This document shows, one piece after another, positions 44,708 through 57,209 of a DNA stretch of 64,000 nt. The stretch covers positions 930,001-994,000 of the forward strand of contig JBBELK010000030.1 in NCBI GenBank assembly GCA_037783545.1, given 5' to 3'. The stretch comes from Henricia sp. BOLD:AAB3569. Taxonomy: Eukaryota > Echinodermata > Asteroidea > Spinulosida > Echinasteridae. The notes beneath the pieces were generated by a model that was not told the DNA's origin, searched no databases, and was given only the letters and a program-made list of their open reading frames with translations. Numbering within the stretch: the stretch's first letter is position 1; the number at the start of each line of letters is the position of its first letter. The translations under genes and the position numbers were made by a program.

Positions 44708-44955
44708 CTGGGGCCAATTTCATGGCGCTGCTAAGCAAAAAAATTTGCTTAGCACAGGATTTGTTTGCTTTATTTTGCAAAAATGGATTGCCAGCCAAAA
44801 TCGTACCTAATTGATGTGTATTGAAAGGTATTTTCCTACTCTTGCGAAGAACACAAGTTGGCGTATAATTTGGGCTTGTAGTCAATTTTATAAAGCAAAT
44901 AAATGTTGTGCTGAGCAAATTTTTGTGCTTAGCAGCGCCATGAAATTGGCCCCTG
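44708..44955. repeat. Family G MITE, copy 3
   Basis: CTGGGGCCAATTTCATGG then CGCTGCTAAGCA is mirrored by TGCTTAGCAGCGCCATG then AAATTGGCCCC. The best preserved copy, with arms of about 50 bp. Confidence 0.88.
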
Positions 44956-44959
44956 GTCA

Positions 44960-45430
44960 TGGCAGTTCACTCACCTGTTTCATTGTAGTAAGTATAATAC
45001 AAAGTCAGTCAAGCATAATTTTGAGCATGTAGACACCCTTTCTTGAGTATGCAAGTTTGACAGTTGAGCTATGTAGTCAGAAAAGGTTTGACAGTTTGGC
45101 GTGTGTTTGGGTTCTAATGCCATTGTAACCAACAGGGGTGTGGAGTCTGCCACGCAGGATAGGGTCGGCGATCTAATGTTCCCTATGGATCTACCCGAGA
45201 TTTGATGCTTTGTCAAGCTAGTTTTTGAACTCTCTGACCAGTCCTCACGGCAACCAGTCTGAAGCTTGTTTTTGACGGAACTACCGTAGGTTGAATTTAT
45301 TTAAATAATTTATGAGATTCTGTCAAATTTACTTTTGCTAATGACTATTATTTTTGTCTACCCGTTTGATTTGCATTTATTGAAATGTGTGATTTGAGAC
45401 ATTGTTTCTAGCTTGTTTCTAGCTTATTTC
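44960..45430. other. No gene recognised
   Basis: Nothing supported. Confidence 0.5.
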
Positions 45431-45431
45431 A

Positions 45432-45573
45432 AAGTGTACTGACCAATCTAAAACATACATTTAAAACCAGCTAGGGGTCCTAGGCACTGATAATGCCCCG
45501 AGCCAGCGCCCAGGCTCCCTATAGCTGGTTTTAAACGGGTTGTTTAAGATTGGCCAAACCTACTTTTAATCCC
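45432..45573. repeat. Foldback MITE around TTTAAAACCAGCTA
   Basis: CCAATCTAAAACATACATTT then AAAACCAGCTAGGGG is mirrored by CCCTATAGCTGGTTTT then AAACGGGTTGTTTAAG and ATTGG. Arms are about 45 bp. Confidence 0.7.
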
Positions 45574-45914
45574 ATTCATAAATACCTTTTCGTGTAAATC
45601 GGTAAAACTCAACCAAACATAGCTCGTCATTTTGACATTATTTTGTTTATTTGGTCAAGAAAGTGGCCCTTTACTCTTACATTACTTATTTGTAAATATT
45701 GTAAATACGTCAAATAATTAAGTCGTAATAATACATTAATAGAAACGGAAAGGGATGTCTTTTTTTGTCTCATTTTGTTGTGATCTACGACAGTCCTAAT
45801 CCCCCTTATTTTCGGAACTTGGGTGACACACTTTGGTAATTGATGCAAGTTGTATGTATACGTAGTCTTCATGCTATTACATGTACCTATTTATAGTACC
45901 GGTACTCATGACTT

Positions 45915-46050
45915 ACCTGGTTAATTAATTACCCAGGTAGAAACTAACCCGGAGAATCGGTTTCACACTACAAAATTAACCCTGCAATTCCGCTTACCAG
46001 CTTTAGTGCACACCCGTACCCGGGTAATTTGTAATGTGCATTCAGACTAT
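45915..46050. repeat. Fragment of a TAACCCGGG-word MITE
   Basis: TAACCCGGAGAATCGG, TTTCACACTAC and CCCGGGTAATTTGT are the vocabulary of the 3855 element. No paired ends. Confidence 0.45.
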
Positions 46051-46340
46051 ACAAATGGCAACCCGGAGAATATGCATCGCTAACCTTTCCACTTCCACCA
46101 TCTCAAAATGGTGCTTGAAACATATAATCTTACTACATGTACTTCCAAATCTTCAAAGAAAGCATACCATTTACGAGACGAGTTTTTTTTTAAACAGATG
46201 TAGACAACACACATTTTATGCAAATACAATCAGAGGATTGTTGAAGTTTTAACAAGAAGTTATTTTTCATTACTTTTCCCAGTTCTCGTGACAATAATCA
46301 AATTAAAATCTGAAACTTGTGTGTAAATATGTTTCTTTAA

Positions 46341-46853
46341 AGGCCCTGTAGATGATCTGTTTTTGAGCGATTCTGAGAATAAAACCATTATAAATCAAAA
46401 GAAATACATCAACAAACTCATCCGAAGAAATTTCAGCTTTGTCAAATGTACCACGTTTTAAAAAAACATGAAAATCAAATATGCGCTTCAAATATTCGTT
46501 CTCGTTCTCAGTTGATCGGGTACTATGTGGCTTGCATCATGCACTCTGTGGTGCACATCACATACTGCGGGTGCACGCGATCCATAAAAATGCATCGCGT
46601 TGTAACACGCTCACGCAGTACACAGCGCCCATGCATTTTGGACCGCATAGATGCTAACCAAAAATAAGTAAATCGTTTGCAAACGATCTAAATAATTTTA
46701 TCTTTACGGATTATTTTCTGGTAAAATTATATCACTTGACCGAAAACCTTTCATTGGGTAGTTGCTATTAATTCAATCTTTACTTTCAAAACTTTTCCTC
46801 TGTAAACTCGTCGATTACTTTTTTGGGGTCATTGCAAATGATACACTGGGCCT
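46341..46853 (-). mobile_element. Family B TTAA-flanked MITE, copy 3
   Basis: TTAA at 46337-46340 and 46854-46857. Ends AGGCCCTGTAGATGATC and, in complement, AGGCCCAGTGTATCAT. Complete, inverse to copy 1. Confidence 0.92.
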
Positions 46854-46859
46854 TTAAGT

Positions 46860-48377
46860 GGCTGAGTACATTATTTCCTGTGGCTTTACAATCTAAATTC
46901 ATATATGAAACGATTCTTTTTTTTTATCAGAACACATGGTCATAGATAACAGCCCCGGATATGAACATCTCGTGTCTAATTTCAAAAACAACATGGATTC
47001 TAATTATTAAAGTCATGCCTAAATGGGTTTTCGTAAGGATTATCTCAAATAAAAATAGCCCAACTGGTAAACAGCTTTATCAAATTGTCCATCACTGGTG
47101 TGAATTTAATCTTGTTTAGGACACCCTCGAGTAATCAGTTATTTTTACAAGGACACCAATGCACAGGGTATAATGATATGTATACGTTTGATATTTATGG
47201 GATACTAGTACAATATATATACGTTTTACGCATTACATGAACAATATTGTCAATAGAAAGGAAAACAGCATATTTTTGAGATTGTGTAAAAAACAAATCT
47301 CTGTCCAGGGGTTCTCAAAATGGAATTGTTTATTTCAGGTTAGTGGCAAATTACAATTAATGTTTTGAGGAAATTTAAATATTTTGTGAGGAAACACTTA
47401 GAATGCAATGTACACGTATGTTTTTACACAAAAAAATGGAATCGATCTAAGATGGAATTGGTGTTCTTTTTGGGAATTGGAGTCGACTCCGAAAATGCTG
47501 GAGCGCGCTCAAGCCAACTTCATACCAGCTGGTCGCGTCGCAACGACAATTCTTTTCGTCAACGACTGTCGGAAATCAACGCTAATGTACGTTAAGTAAG
47601 TTCTTTTTTGTTTGTTTTCCAAAAAGATATATAAAAACACTAGAGGACACAACCAGCTGGGAATTTGTGTGTGATTCCAATTTCAAGGCAAAATGTCAAC
47701 CACCCACTACATGAAAGGGGTGTTCACAGACTAGTTTTTGCATGACATTGACTTCTAAGATGTTATTGACTAAGATGTTATATGGCCAAATTCTGCCCAA
47801 AATCCAAAGACACATGCAATGCAAGGTTCTCAAGAATTATCAGACGAAGTCTGGTAGAAATTGTGCAGCAGGTTATTGCGCTAGCCATGTTTTAATGTCT
47901 ACTCGTTAAAGTTTCTGCACGACCATATTGCTAAATCACGCAAAAGTGGAGATCATAAGTACGAGAGGTCAATGCAAGGGCTTTGTTCAAGCGTGTACTC
48001 CACATGTTAACACGAGTATACTCCTGTGCGTGCGAACAACACTCATGTCAGTGAGAGAGAATTGTATGCTTGAACGCAGCCCGTTGACCTCTCCGCTCTC
48101 GCGCATGCGCTTATTTGATTTTGGAGCAAACTGCCGAAACTAGACATCGGATCAATGTGTACTCTTCGGAATATTTAAACGTTTCGGTAGGTGCACTTAT
48201 TATTAAGCAAATATCAGACCAGGCCCAAGGGACAAATTTCATTTTAGTGAGTTTGCCACAGATTTTGGGTGGGAAACAGCAACAGGGCAAAGGTTCCGGA
48301 GCCCTGTTCAGGGGTCTACCCATACACTAAACCTATAGAACAACTCTAAAAAAAATTAAGTTTTTCATGACACTTTC
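46860..48377. other. No gene recognised
   Basis: Frames of up to 76 codons near 47365-47600 and 47928-48330 have somewhat higher GC, but no domain or clear splice sites. Confidence 0.45.
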
Positions 48378-48378
48378 C

Positions 48379-48725
48379 TTCTTCCAAATACTGAAAGTAT
48401 TAGCCTTTTTTATTGTTTTTATTGAAAATTATATTATTATTACGCCGTTACTTTCAATAGAACCATTTTTATTTTCCTATCAAAATTGTTGCTAAAAATG
48501 GAATCTTTAAGCAAGTCTTTTTACAGGAAATTGCAATTGTTTGGTAAAATCAAAATCTCTAAACATTCTACTTACCTGTAAAAAGACTTGCTTAAAGATT
48601 CCATTTTTAGCAACGATTTTGATAGGAAAATTAAAATGGTTCTATTGAAAGTAACAGCTTAATAATAATATAATTTTCAATAAAAACAATTTAAAAAAGG
48701 CCGATACCTTCAGTATTTGGAAGTA
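48379..48725. repeat. Long-arm foldback element
   Basis: TTCCAAATACTGAAAGTATT through TAAGCAAGTCTTTTTACAGG is mirrored by CCTGTAAAAAGACTTGC through GGTATCG-like and CAGTATTTGGAA. Arms are about 150 bp, loop about 45 bp. Confidence 0.82.
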
Positions 48726-48726
48726 A

Positions 48727-50820
48727 CACTTTCCCTCCTAATTTTGTGTTTTTACATGTAACATCAAACTAACATTTTTACAAGGTTTATATGCCATAAC
48801 AAGGAAAATCCTGGGTGTCCGTGCATGGTAATTAACCCTCAAGTTTTCCTTTGAAAACACTAATTATTATTTTATTAATATGCCTAGGCCTATATCATGC
48901 TCCAAAGACCTAATACATGGAGTCTCAACTGGCGAACGCGTGGTAGTTTTTATTTTTATTTCCTTCCTGTCAGACTATTTTGCTCAAAATCCCCAAAAAA
49001 TATAATTTCCTACCTGGCCAAAACAGTGATCCGTACCTAATGGCGTTATAGCTGAGTGAACTCCAGTCTTTAAAATTCCAAATAAACGTTAAACACGATG
49101 AAAAACGAAGAGAAAATCCAGAGAATCGCGCACACGATTTCACATCAGTTTAATATCAGCTGTACGTTTGTCGTCTGCATGCTCTCTCTGACGTACGTAG
49201 GTGGGGTACACGTGCGCACGACGACAACACTAGACTTGACTAAGTCTTGAAAATAAAAATTAATTCACTCGATTTATATTTCTCCGACAAACAACTGGTT
49301 ATTAATTTTAGAGAATTCCAAAAATAATTTGTTTACTGGTTATTAACTTTAGAGAATTATAATCAATATAAATATTTTGCAATGATGCACTTTACTTTTG
49401 AGAACCGGTTGAGCAGTTCGTATTTAGTGCTCGGTGACTTTTGCCACTCTATGGTTTATCTTTCATGACCGTAGAGGGCGAACTACACTTTTTAGGACTG
49501 TCATTTTTAGATGAGCGGGGCTAGCTGAAGACAAAATTACGAAAGTAGATGAAAATCAAACAATTTGTTTATCAGCCCCTTTCATTAACGCCGGAAATGA
49601 AATTTTACAACGCCGTACTAAAAGTTCTTGACCTTTTACCGAGACAATTAATTTCATAACTCCTGAATTGATTGATTTTAACTACATGTAATTATCAACA
49701 GTTAAACAAATGTCGTGAATTTACTTTACTTAAACCGATTATGTTTTGCACTTCTTTGTGTTCTGAGAAACAAAATAAACGCAAAACAATTCTAAATTTT
49801 TATTTCATTGAAAAGAAAAAAAAAGAAGTTAATCTGAGACGGGTTTTTCAGCCCACAGAAGCTTTATGCAGTCATGCATAATGCTGTTATGAGAATATAT
49901 CGATGGCATATTTATAAACTACAAATTAATTTTTCATTAAATTAAACAATAATTTGTGTTTCTTCTGCTGCTAGATAGTTACGTAATACATGTGTTGAAC
50001 TAAACTAGATGTACATGTACATCATAAATAATCAAACACAACCGTGCACAACGCCGGTAGCACTTACTTTACGTGTAGTTCATGCCCGTCATTTCATTGG
50101 TGGAAAGTAAAATAAGATGCTAATTTTATGCAAAACCCGCCCTCTTGCTGTAGCTCCGCCCTCGCATTCAGACCAACGGAAAGAAATGGACGTTTTATGC
50201 TGCACTTTTATTCAGGTCTTTTGTTCCGATTTGTGAGGTCCACAAAAACGTCAATTTACAAAACTGTCTCTACACACACATGCAAAACAAATTAACACCA
50301 TCTAAACGAGCGTTGTTGTATTTGATAGAAAACGTACAAATGAGACATGTTGGTTGAAACAAACCTTTCACCCAGGCGTTTTATTTCCAATATATAAGTC
50401 CAGCAATGTAAACCGTCACATCAGGCATAACAATAATATTGTATACAATGTTTATATAATATTTAGGAATGGTACAACTTAGCAATAATTTGTATATGCA
50501 ACAACATTGATTATAATAGTACACAGAGCACAATATACAGCAATCACATAGTATGTATACAGTCACCAAAAATGAAACAAGTAGTTTTTATAATTGGAAG
50601 TGATATTAGTGTGACCAATACTGTGGAAAGGGCAAACTGTAACTACATCAAATTTGTGACAAATTAGAGAATTAATTACATGAATTTTTATTTCACGTTA
50701 AAGTGCTTCAAAATCTCTTTAAAATTAGAGGTCTCTCGTTGCCAACTTGTTCTTAGAAATAAAGTGGATTTTCGACAGTCAAATTTAACCCGTTTTGTTA
50801 TACAAAATGAGGCAAATGAA
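48727..50820. other. No gene recognised; 2 kb AT-rich
   Basis: Only short frames. Repeats of TTTAGAGAATT with nearby TGGTTATTAA near 49298-49358 are a short local duplication. Confidence 0.5.
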
Positions 50821-50821
50821 G

Positions 50822-50982
50822 TGCCGAAGTGTGACGTGGGTTGCCATGGTAATTGGCTCCAAACATCATGGCTGCCAATTAAAACACCATTGCAAAAGCA
50901 CAGGGAAACGGTTCAGTGATTTTTAGTGTACAGCCATTGCCAAGGCAACTAACAATAGGGTGACGTATTCACTTCGGTAGTC
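50822..50982. repeat. Family L MITE, copy 2
   Basis: TGCCGAAGTGTGACG and CACTTCGGTAGTC ends; the body has TTGCCATGGTAATTGGC and CCATTGCAAAAGCACAGGG as in the 36281 copy. Confidence 0.75.
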
Positions 50983-51144
50983 TACTGTTTCATCCATGTT
51001 AAAGAACATTAATCTTTTTTGAAGTTATGATGTAATTAAGTTATTTTATTGTTTTTAAAAGATTACACCATACATTTCTTGATACTGTTCATGTCTTACA
51101 AAAGAAATGGCAGGTTAAACCACATTACATCATTTTCAGTGACC

Positions 51145-51370
51145 CAAAAGTTTACTTCATGAGTTGACAAGAAAAACCCAACTAAGTGTTGATAGCAATG
51201 TTAAACACCACATGATTTCTTCCCTGTCTTAAAAAAAAATCGTTAGCAAACGATTTTTAAAAACCTTTTATTCAACACAAAACCCATGCATGATTTTTAA
51301 GGTTTTTTGAAGTATTACTGCAAGGTAGTTTATCAACATTATTCTTTAGTTATGTAATGCTGTTCCTGGA
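51145..51370 (+). repeat. Family Y repeat, uninterrupted copy
   Basis: Continuous counterpart of 11815-12610 without the MITE: TTTTTTGAAGTATTACTGCA runs directly into AGGTAGTTTATCAACATT. It contains a TCGTTAGCAAACGA palindrome not seen in the other copy. Confidence 0.8.
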
Positions 51371-51374
51371 ATTC

Positions 51375-51680
51375 GTTAAAAAAAGTTTCATCTGCAGAAT
51401 GAAAACAGAAAGTACCCACCAAGCATGTGGGCAAAGTGCTTGCCCACTACAATGGCCACCATGGGAAAAGGTCTATATATTTTAGATTTTAAGAGGCCTT
51501 CCAGTAATGTTGCATTTTCAGTTCATCTATCACGTGTATATCCTTCACAATGCATAATGACATGTTTAAGCATTGGTGAAAAACAGACTGCACAAGTGCA
51601 CATATATAAAAATGGACCGACAACGTTTATATGGGAAGCATAGCTACATGTAGGTAAGTCGTTTACGAGCCCATATATAC
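51375..51680. other. No gene recognised
   Basis: A 72-codon plus frame at 51425 has no recognised domain. Confidence 0.5.
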
Positions 51681-51684
51681 TGGC

Positions 51685-51935
51685 TCATATGGCCGGTACT
51701 CATCCCCAGTTTCTGTGGCATGGAGTGACCAATGAGCATTGCTACTTCTCCTGGATGGGATGCCAGTCCATCGCAGGTCTACCTCCAGCAATTAGTTGGG
51801 TTTCCCCAACCGTATTTGCTGGAGAGAGACAACGTGGAGTGAAGTGTCTTGTCCAATGACACAAGCGGTGCAATGAGCAGGCTTCGAACCATGGACTTAT
51901 CGACCGAAAGTCTGACGCGCTATCCAAGACCACCA
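51685..51935 (-). mobile_element. tRNA-derived SINE, minus strand
   Basis: The complement has a tRNA-like head at about 51870-51935 with B-box-like GGTTCGAAGCCTG. The body contains AAGTGTCTTGTCCAATGAC (shared word with the 4175 SINE) and GATGGGATGCCAGTCCATCG, a word common in animal SINEs. Confidence 0.6.
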
Positions 51936-51939
51936 TATA

Positions 51940-52374
51940 TGGGAATCATACATACTAGGAAAATTTGACATATACTATACCACATACCGAGCTCAATATT
52001 CAGATGTAATTTCACCTATTTATCAAACACTCCTTGAAATCCCCATATCGCACCCCAATCATAATAAACCAATAAAATCTGGGTTTGGTAAACTGTGTGT
52101 AATCTCTTTAAACGTCTTAATTATGTACAAAATGGAATACACAGTGTAATACTGATGCTACCTCCATAATTGAACCTACAAATTATCTCGAAAACATCTT
52201 ATTTTATCAAAATCACTGCATTAAAAACACCAACACTTAAAACACAGTCAATTTTAATTTGAAATATTTTATGAATAACGGTCCAATTCCGTTAAATAAA
52301 CCGTACTATTGCTTTTGCTTGTTGACTCAGCCATTATAACAATCCACCCAATGAATTGCCAAGCTACAGGGAAA
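51940..52374. other. No gene recognised
   Basis: AT-rich; nothing supported. Confidence 0.5.
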
Positions 52375-52376
52375 TA

Positions 52377-52863
52377 AACTCCTCAAAAAAAGTTCGGAAA
52401 GTCAAGTTTGACTGACGATTTCTCTCTTGTTACTAAATCATTTCCCTTGAATTTGGTATCATTGGAAAGCCCTGTTATTCCTCTTTACAGTGATGTGTCA
52501 TTTGTTATGATTAATCAATTGGGGGATGTGCAGTATAGCGGAATACAGAGGTGGGTGGAAAGTGAAATGTCACAAAATTCACTGCTACTGTCATGCAGTG
52601 CATTCCCCTTTTGCTTGGAGGATGGGAATGTGTCAATGCACTTTTTGATAATAGCAATGCATTTTGTGACATTTCACTTTACACCCGCCCCCCGTATTCA
52701 GCTGTGCTGCACATCCCCCAATTGCTTAATCATAACAAATGACATCATCGTAAAGAGGAATAACAGGGCTTTCCAATGATATAAAATTCAAGGAAAATTA
52801 TTTTTTGCAACAAGAGAGAAATCGTCAGTCAAACTTGACATTTCGAACTTTTTTTGAGGAGTT
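52377..52863. mobile_element. TA-flanked long-arm foldback element
   Basis: TA at 52375-52376 and 52864-52865. Ends AACTCCTCAAAAAAAGTTCG and CGAACTTTTTTTGAGGAGTT. Arms of about 200 bp mirror each other, including GTCAAGTTTGACTGACG and GGGGGATGTGCAG. The 123-codon frame running through it is a by-product of the arms. Confidence 0.87.
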
Positions 52864-52869
52864 TAAATT

Positions 52870-53496
52870 AATAAACAAAAAAATAATTAACTAAATATGG
52901 AGGAAATTGTTTCCATCTTCCATGAAAAACTATACGCCGAATTACCATTACAATGACTCACCTGTAAGTTTAAATAAAACAAAATTAAAACTCACTGATT
53001 TGAGCTGCACATTCTGTAACAAAATTTCACAAAAACTTTACCTAGCCTGCGCAACTTAAGGGCTTTTTTTTGCAGAGCGGGTCACTTACACCAATGCTTT
53101 TTGGCTTTTGATTTTTGATTTTCGCTTTTGTTCTACAACAAATGACAATTATAACATGTAAATCCAAAGCGACTAAACTTAGGCAAGCCAAGAAAATTAT
53201 CCCCTTTTTACTCATTACTTACTTTCAAGTTGAATTTTGAAAAATACTTTATGATGTAGGCCTACATCGTTTGTGACAAAATAGCTATTTTAAAATGAAC
53301 TAAAAATGCCAATTGTTAAAATTTTAGACTACCTAAACATGCCTCACAAAACATTCTCTGTACATTTCTGCCACGGTAAAAATAAAAATTACTATAAACC
53401 TCAGAATCATGTATATACTTTATGTCACAGTAACTTGGTGGCAACTTCCTAAACCAAACCATATTTCTAGTAAAGGAAAAAATAAAATAAATAAAA
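52870..53496. other. No gene recognised
   Basis: AT-rich; nothing supported. Confidence 0.5.
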
Positions 53497-53498
53497 TC

Positions 53499-53700
53499 GG
53501 GGCCCAATATCATGGCACTGTTTCGTAAAAATAATTGGTGCTTAGGATAGAAACAAATCACTCAGCAAAAACAGGTCACCAGTTAATATATCATGCCATC
53601 TGCATTACTTTTTGTTGGTACTCCGCCAATATTTGCTAAGTAAAAAAATTTGATGAGCAATATTTTTCTTTCTGCTAAACAGTGACGTGAAATTTGACCT
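53499..53700. repeat. Family G MITE, copy 4 (diverged)
   Basis: GGGGCCCAATATCATGGCAC on the left; CTAAACAGTGACGTGAAAT then TTGACCT on the right. The word order and spacing follow the 44708 copy with many changes. Confidence 0.6.
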
Positions 53701-53702
53701 TG

Positions 53703-54214
53703 GTCTCTCTACAAGTGAACAATAACCACTGCCAAAAACAATGACAAAAATAAAGGGCAACAAATAACAATTTAATTTCAAAGACAATTCCTCTGTGTTT
53801 TGAGCCAATTTCACAAATGTATCTTTTTAAAAATTTATTTATGAAATACTGATGTCCTGTCATGATGTGGTTAAAATCTAATGTTAAACCTAATAACTTT
53901 GTAAACTGAAAAATCATCAAACCTTTATTAGCATTTGTAAATGATAATGGCCTCAAAAACTGACAATATACCTTAACAAAAAAAACACCCTGATAATGTG
54001 GAACACATGCATCTATGTTAGTATTAATGTACATACGTTTGTTAATATATTCATATATATTTGGTGGCGATATATGTAGCTATTAACAGTTCATACACAA
54101 TTCTACATATTTACACAACTCTGTTGACATCAACTCATCACAAGTGCTTAATTGTATGTCTCTGCTTACCAAATTCTACATGTATATTAATGGATATCAA
54201 CACTGGTATGAAAA
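53703..54214. other. No gene recognised
   Basis: AT-rich. A 119-codon minus frame (53675-54034) has no recognised domain and overlaps the repeat. Confidence 0.45.
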
Positions 54215-54215
54215 T

Positions 54216-54908
54216 GGGCCAAATACATAAAAACTAGCACTTATGAGAAGAAGCACCGAGCAAAATCAAAGCTCATTAAGCAGAAGCAAACGCAAAAGCA
54301 ATTGCTTGAAAATATATTCATACACGCTTATTTCGTCCAAGAAAAAGCTTCCTAGATTAGCAGTTGCTTAAAAACGTATACATAAAAACAAGCTTTTGCT
54401 TTTGTCACTAAGCTTTGCTTGTAGTGTTTCAAGCTCCTCAAATAGGAGCTTCAGCTCTTGCTTATCACACAAGATTCACCGTTATTAACCCTTATAAACC
54501 GTAATCTACCTTTAGAGACTGTCAGTAGGTCTAAAGTGTACAGAAGCAGAGTTAATCTCGTACGAAACATATCTTAAACATTTTTCTTTCGACAAATGGC
54601 TGCATGGCTCAAACATTTATGCCTGAAAATGGTAGGGTTCTCCCTCGCCCCGGACGTCCGAGTCCTGGATGAGGATTAAGCAAACCCATGTGTCTGTTAC
54701 ATAATACGCACGCCCCTTGATGAATACCGCTATGTTCAGAACCCCAAGCAATTGCTAGGGAAGCTTTAAAAAAAGCTCTCTGTCAAAGCAAAATTTTGCT
54801 TTCATTTTAGAGTAGATGCTTTTGCTCGATAGCACTTGCTTATTTTTACATATAAAAATGAAGTAAAAGCCCAGAAAAAGCAATTGCTTGCTTTTATGTA
54901 TTCGGCCC
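54216..54908. mobile_element. MITE R with GGGCCAAATACATAAAA ends
   Basis: GGGCCAAATACATAAAAAC is mirrored by GCTTTTATGTATTCGGCCC. Flanks are full of AAGCAATTGCTT, GCTTTTGCTT and AAAAGCA words in both orientations; the middle (about 54480-54740) is of different composition. Confidence 0.78.
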
Positions 54909-54911
54909 AAT

Positions 54912-55834
54912 GATTTGTATGCTTAGCAAATCTAGTGTATACTTAACAGAGCACCAACTGCATTTTACCCAACCTGCTGAATTTTCAAGTGGACCCCAAA
55001 TTACCTTGGTACCTTTTCTGAAGACATGCATATGGTTAAATTTACCATAGTTTTCTGGGTAAAAGTGGATTAGGAAAAAAAAGTATTTAAAAGTTTGTTA
55101 AAAAGGTAGCACATGGAATTGAACTTTTTGAACTGTATCCCCCTTCTGGTCATTTGAAAAATCTTGATTAATTTGCGTCTGAATACACTTGATGTAAGTT
55201 GCGTAGTTAAAGGAAGGATAACTCATTCTACAGTAAATTTAATGTTTCAATGTGGCAAATAATTAACAGCGCTAACATAGAATGCTCTACACATATTTAC
55301 ATTTGTGCATTTGTATGAACAGATACTACTTATCCCTATGTAGTATTTTTTATTGTAAACTGCAGTTCTGCATCCTGATTGGTCTTTTTTTTGGGTTAAT
55401 TTTACCAGCTGGGCTTAGTCCATCATATTCTAGAAGAGGAAAGTGACTTCCTAAAAATGTCCTGTTCCGTCCGACTTTGCTCCTTAATTGCAAAAATTGT
55501 GGAAATTTTGTTTGCATTTTAAGGTGGCAGAGAAACGACTGATTTCTTATCAGTGGCCAGATCACCATTGGCTGCCAGATCAAGTTTAAAAAATATATTA
55601 AACATAAAAATAATAAACATCCCAAAATAATGCCAACAAAATTGTATATTTATTATTTGCATTTTCTGTGCTACCCCACAAACTTTTTTTAAATTTGTAT
55701 TCATTCTATTCATTATTATCCCTGTTCCTATTTTATGGATGTATGGAAACCACGTTTAGTTCTTTGTATGGGCATATCCCAGGTAAATGAATAAGCTAAC
55801 TGGATAGAAATAGATTTGGTACACACTGTTAAAC
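54912..55834. other. No gene recognised
   Basis: A 91-codon minus frame (55350-55625) has no recognised domain. Confidence 0.5.
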
Positions 55835-55835
55835 A

Positions 55836-56035
55836 CCGGCCAGCTTGGTGGTCGAGTGGCTAGGACATCTGCCTATAGTAAACAAGAGGTAGTAGGTTCG
55901 AGTCCTACCCGAGCACACTATGAAGTTTTTTTCATAGTGTCTGGGGGAAGCACCTAGTATATATGGTGCTAACCAAGTTACGTAGGGTAAGGGCAAAGCA
56001 AACCCAAATTGAGAGAAATAGATTAAAGTTGAAAA
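55836..56035 (+). mobile_element. tRNA-derived SINE, copy 2
   Basis: Head GGTGGTCGAGTGGCTAGGAC with B-box GGTTCGAGTCCTACC, then CTATGAAGTTTTTTTCATAG and an A-rich tail ending near 56035. Same family as 18572. Confidence 0.75.
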
Positions 56036-56265
56036 CCAAATGTAAATAATATATGCCTACATGTAAATCTCCTCACAAATTGCTATAGCAGTCATCTATA
56101 CAAAGGGGCAAATAAAGGTCAGAGTATAGTATACACATATGGACTGGCAATGAGGTCACTAGTGCACATCTATAGGCCCCGATGGATTGTGAGTGGTCAC
56201 TCACAGTCCCGAGGGGCACATAGATATGAGCACAAGTGACCAAATTATAATAGTCCATGTATTTT

Positions 56266-57205
56266 ATAACACGCCTCTAGCCAAAATACAGGTGTGGGAG
56301 CATGGCACTTCGCTGTTCACCCTCTTCGCCCACCCCTCCGGTCTCCTCAGGCCTGCGCTGGACCCATCCCCCACCCCTCCAGGTGGTCCCCCAGCTGCGC
56401 CAACCACGACGACGTACAGGGTCGACCAACAGGTCACCTCCACCCCAGCCCCTTAGGGTCCTTGGCACTGAGGATCCGATTCGCCGGATCCGACGGGGAG
56501 AAGTGAACCACATGGCCGTAAAGGCACAGCTGGTGCTCTCGGATCAAGCAGGTGACCCTCCCCACCCACGTCCTGTCGAGCACCTCCTGGTTCGACACAT
56601 GGTCTATCCAACGGTACCCGAGGATGCGGAAAAGGGAAGTAGTCAGGAAGGCGTCCAGTCTTTGCCTCAACCCACTGGTCAAGGTTCACGCTTCACTTGC
56701 GTAAAGCAAGACCGGCAAGACCAGCGAGAGGAAGACTCCGACTTTCGTTCATCTGCTCAAATGCCGAGAGTGCCAAACAGTCTTGTTCAGTGAGTCTTGT
56801 TCAGTCTTGTTCAGCCAAAATACAAATGCAATCCAACAGTAGGCATTTAAACAGGTTTTGGAAAAAAAAGGCAGGATTTTAAACTTTGAACACTTCAACA
56901 ATAAGTTAAACGTTCAGGAAACTTTTGGCTTCCTAGCTTCAGTTTCCGAGTTGCTGTTCACTGACACAGTTGGCAACCTCCAGAGGGCTCAGTAAACGTG
57001 CACTATAGTTTCTGAGACTAGTGCCCTGTCAGGAACACTAGCAGGGGAATCACACGCATGTGAAGCCTTAACGCGCGCGCTCGAAGCTTGATACAAGCGT
57101 CTAGTTCACGCTGGCGCAAATTTTCATGCACTAGCCTAGATTAGTAAATCTTACGTGACTGCGTTTCAGCCAGTCAGGATTGAGAATCAGAAAGAGGCGT
57201 GTTAT
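56266..57205. repeat. Possible outer inverted repeat TTATAACACGCCTCT
   Basis: TTATAACACGCCTCT at about 56264-56278 recurs inverted as AGAGGCGTGTTATAA at about 57192-57206, bracketing the LINE fragment. It could be the ends of a larger element or coincidence. Confidence 0.4.
56277..56760 (-). pseudogene. Non-LTR retrotransposon ORF2 3' end, broken
   Basis: On the minus strand the sequence reads RRLDAF-like QRLDAFLTTSLFRILGY, then RWIDHVSNQEVL, LIREHQLCLYGHV and SDPANRILSAKDPKG, then in a shifted frame PVGRPCTSWLAQLGDHLEG. This is the characteristic C-terminal stretch after the reverse transcriptase of several LINE clades (family pattern R-I-L-G-Y-R-W, R-Q-L-x-L-Y-G-H, G-W-R-R-P-x-G-R-P). At least one frameshift and early loss of upstream reverse transcriptase make it inactive. 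GC content is clearly above the surroundings. The clade is not resolved by eye. Confidence 0.78.
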
Positions 57206-57209
57206 AATA

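Noticed and set aside
52408-52779. 123-codon plus-strand frame
   Set aside because: Runs through both arms of a foldback element and has no recognised domain.
56302-56793. 163-codon plus-strand frame, Pro-rich
   Set aside because: It is the antisense of the LINE ORF2 remnant, which has recognisable motifs on the minus strand.
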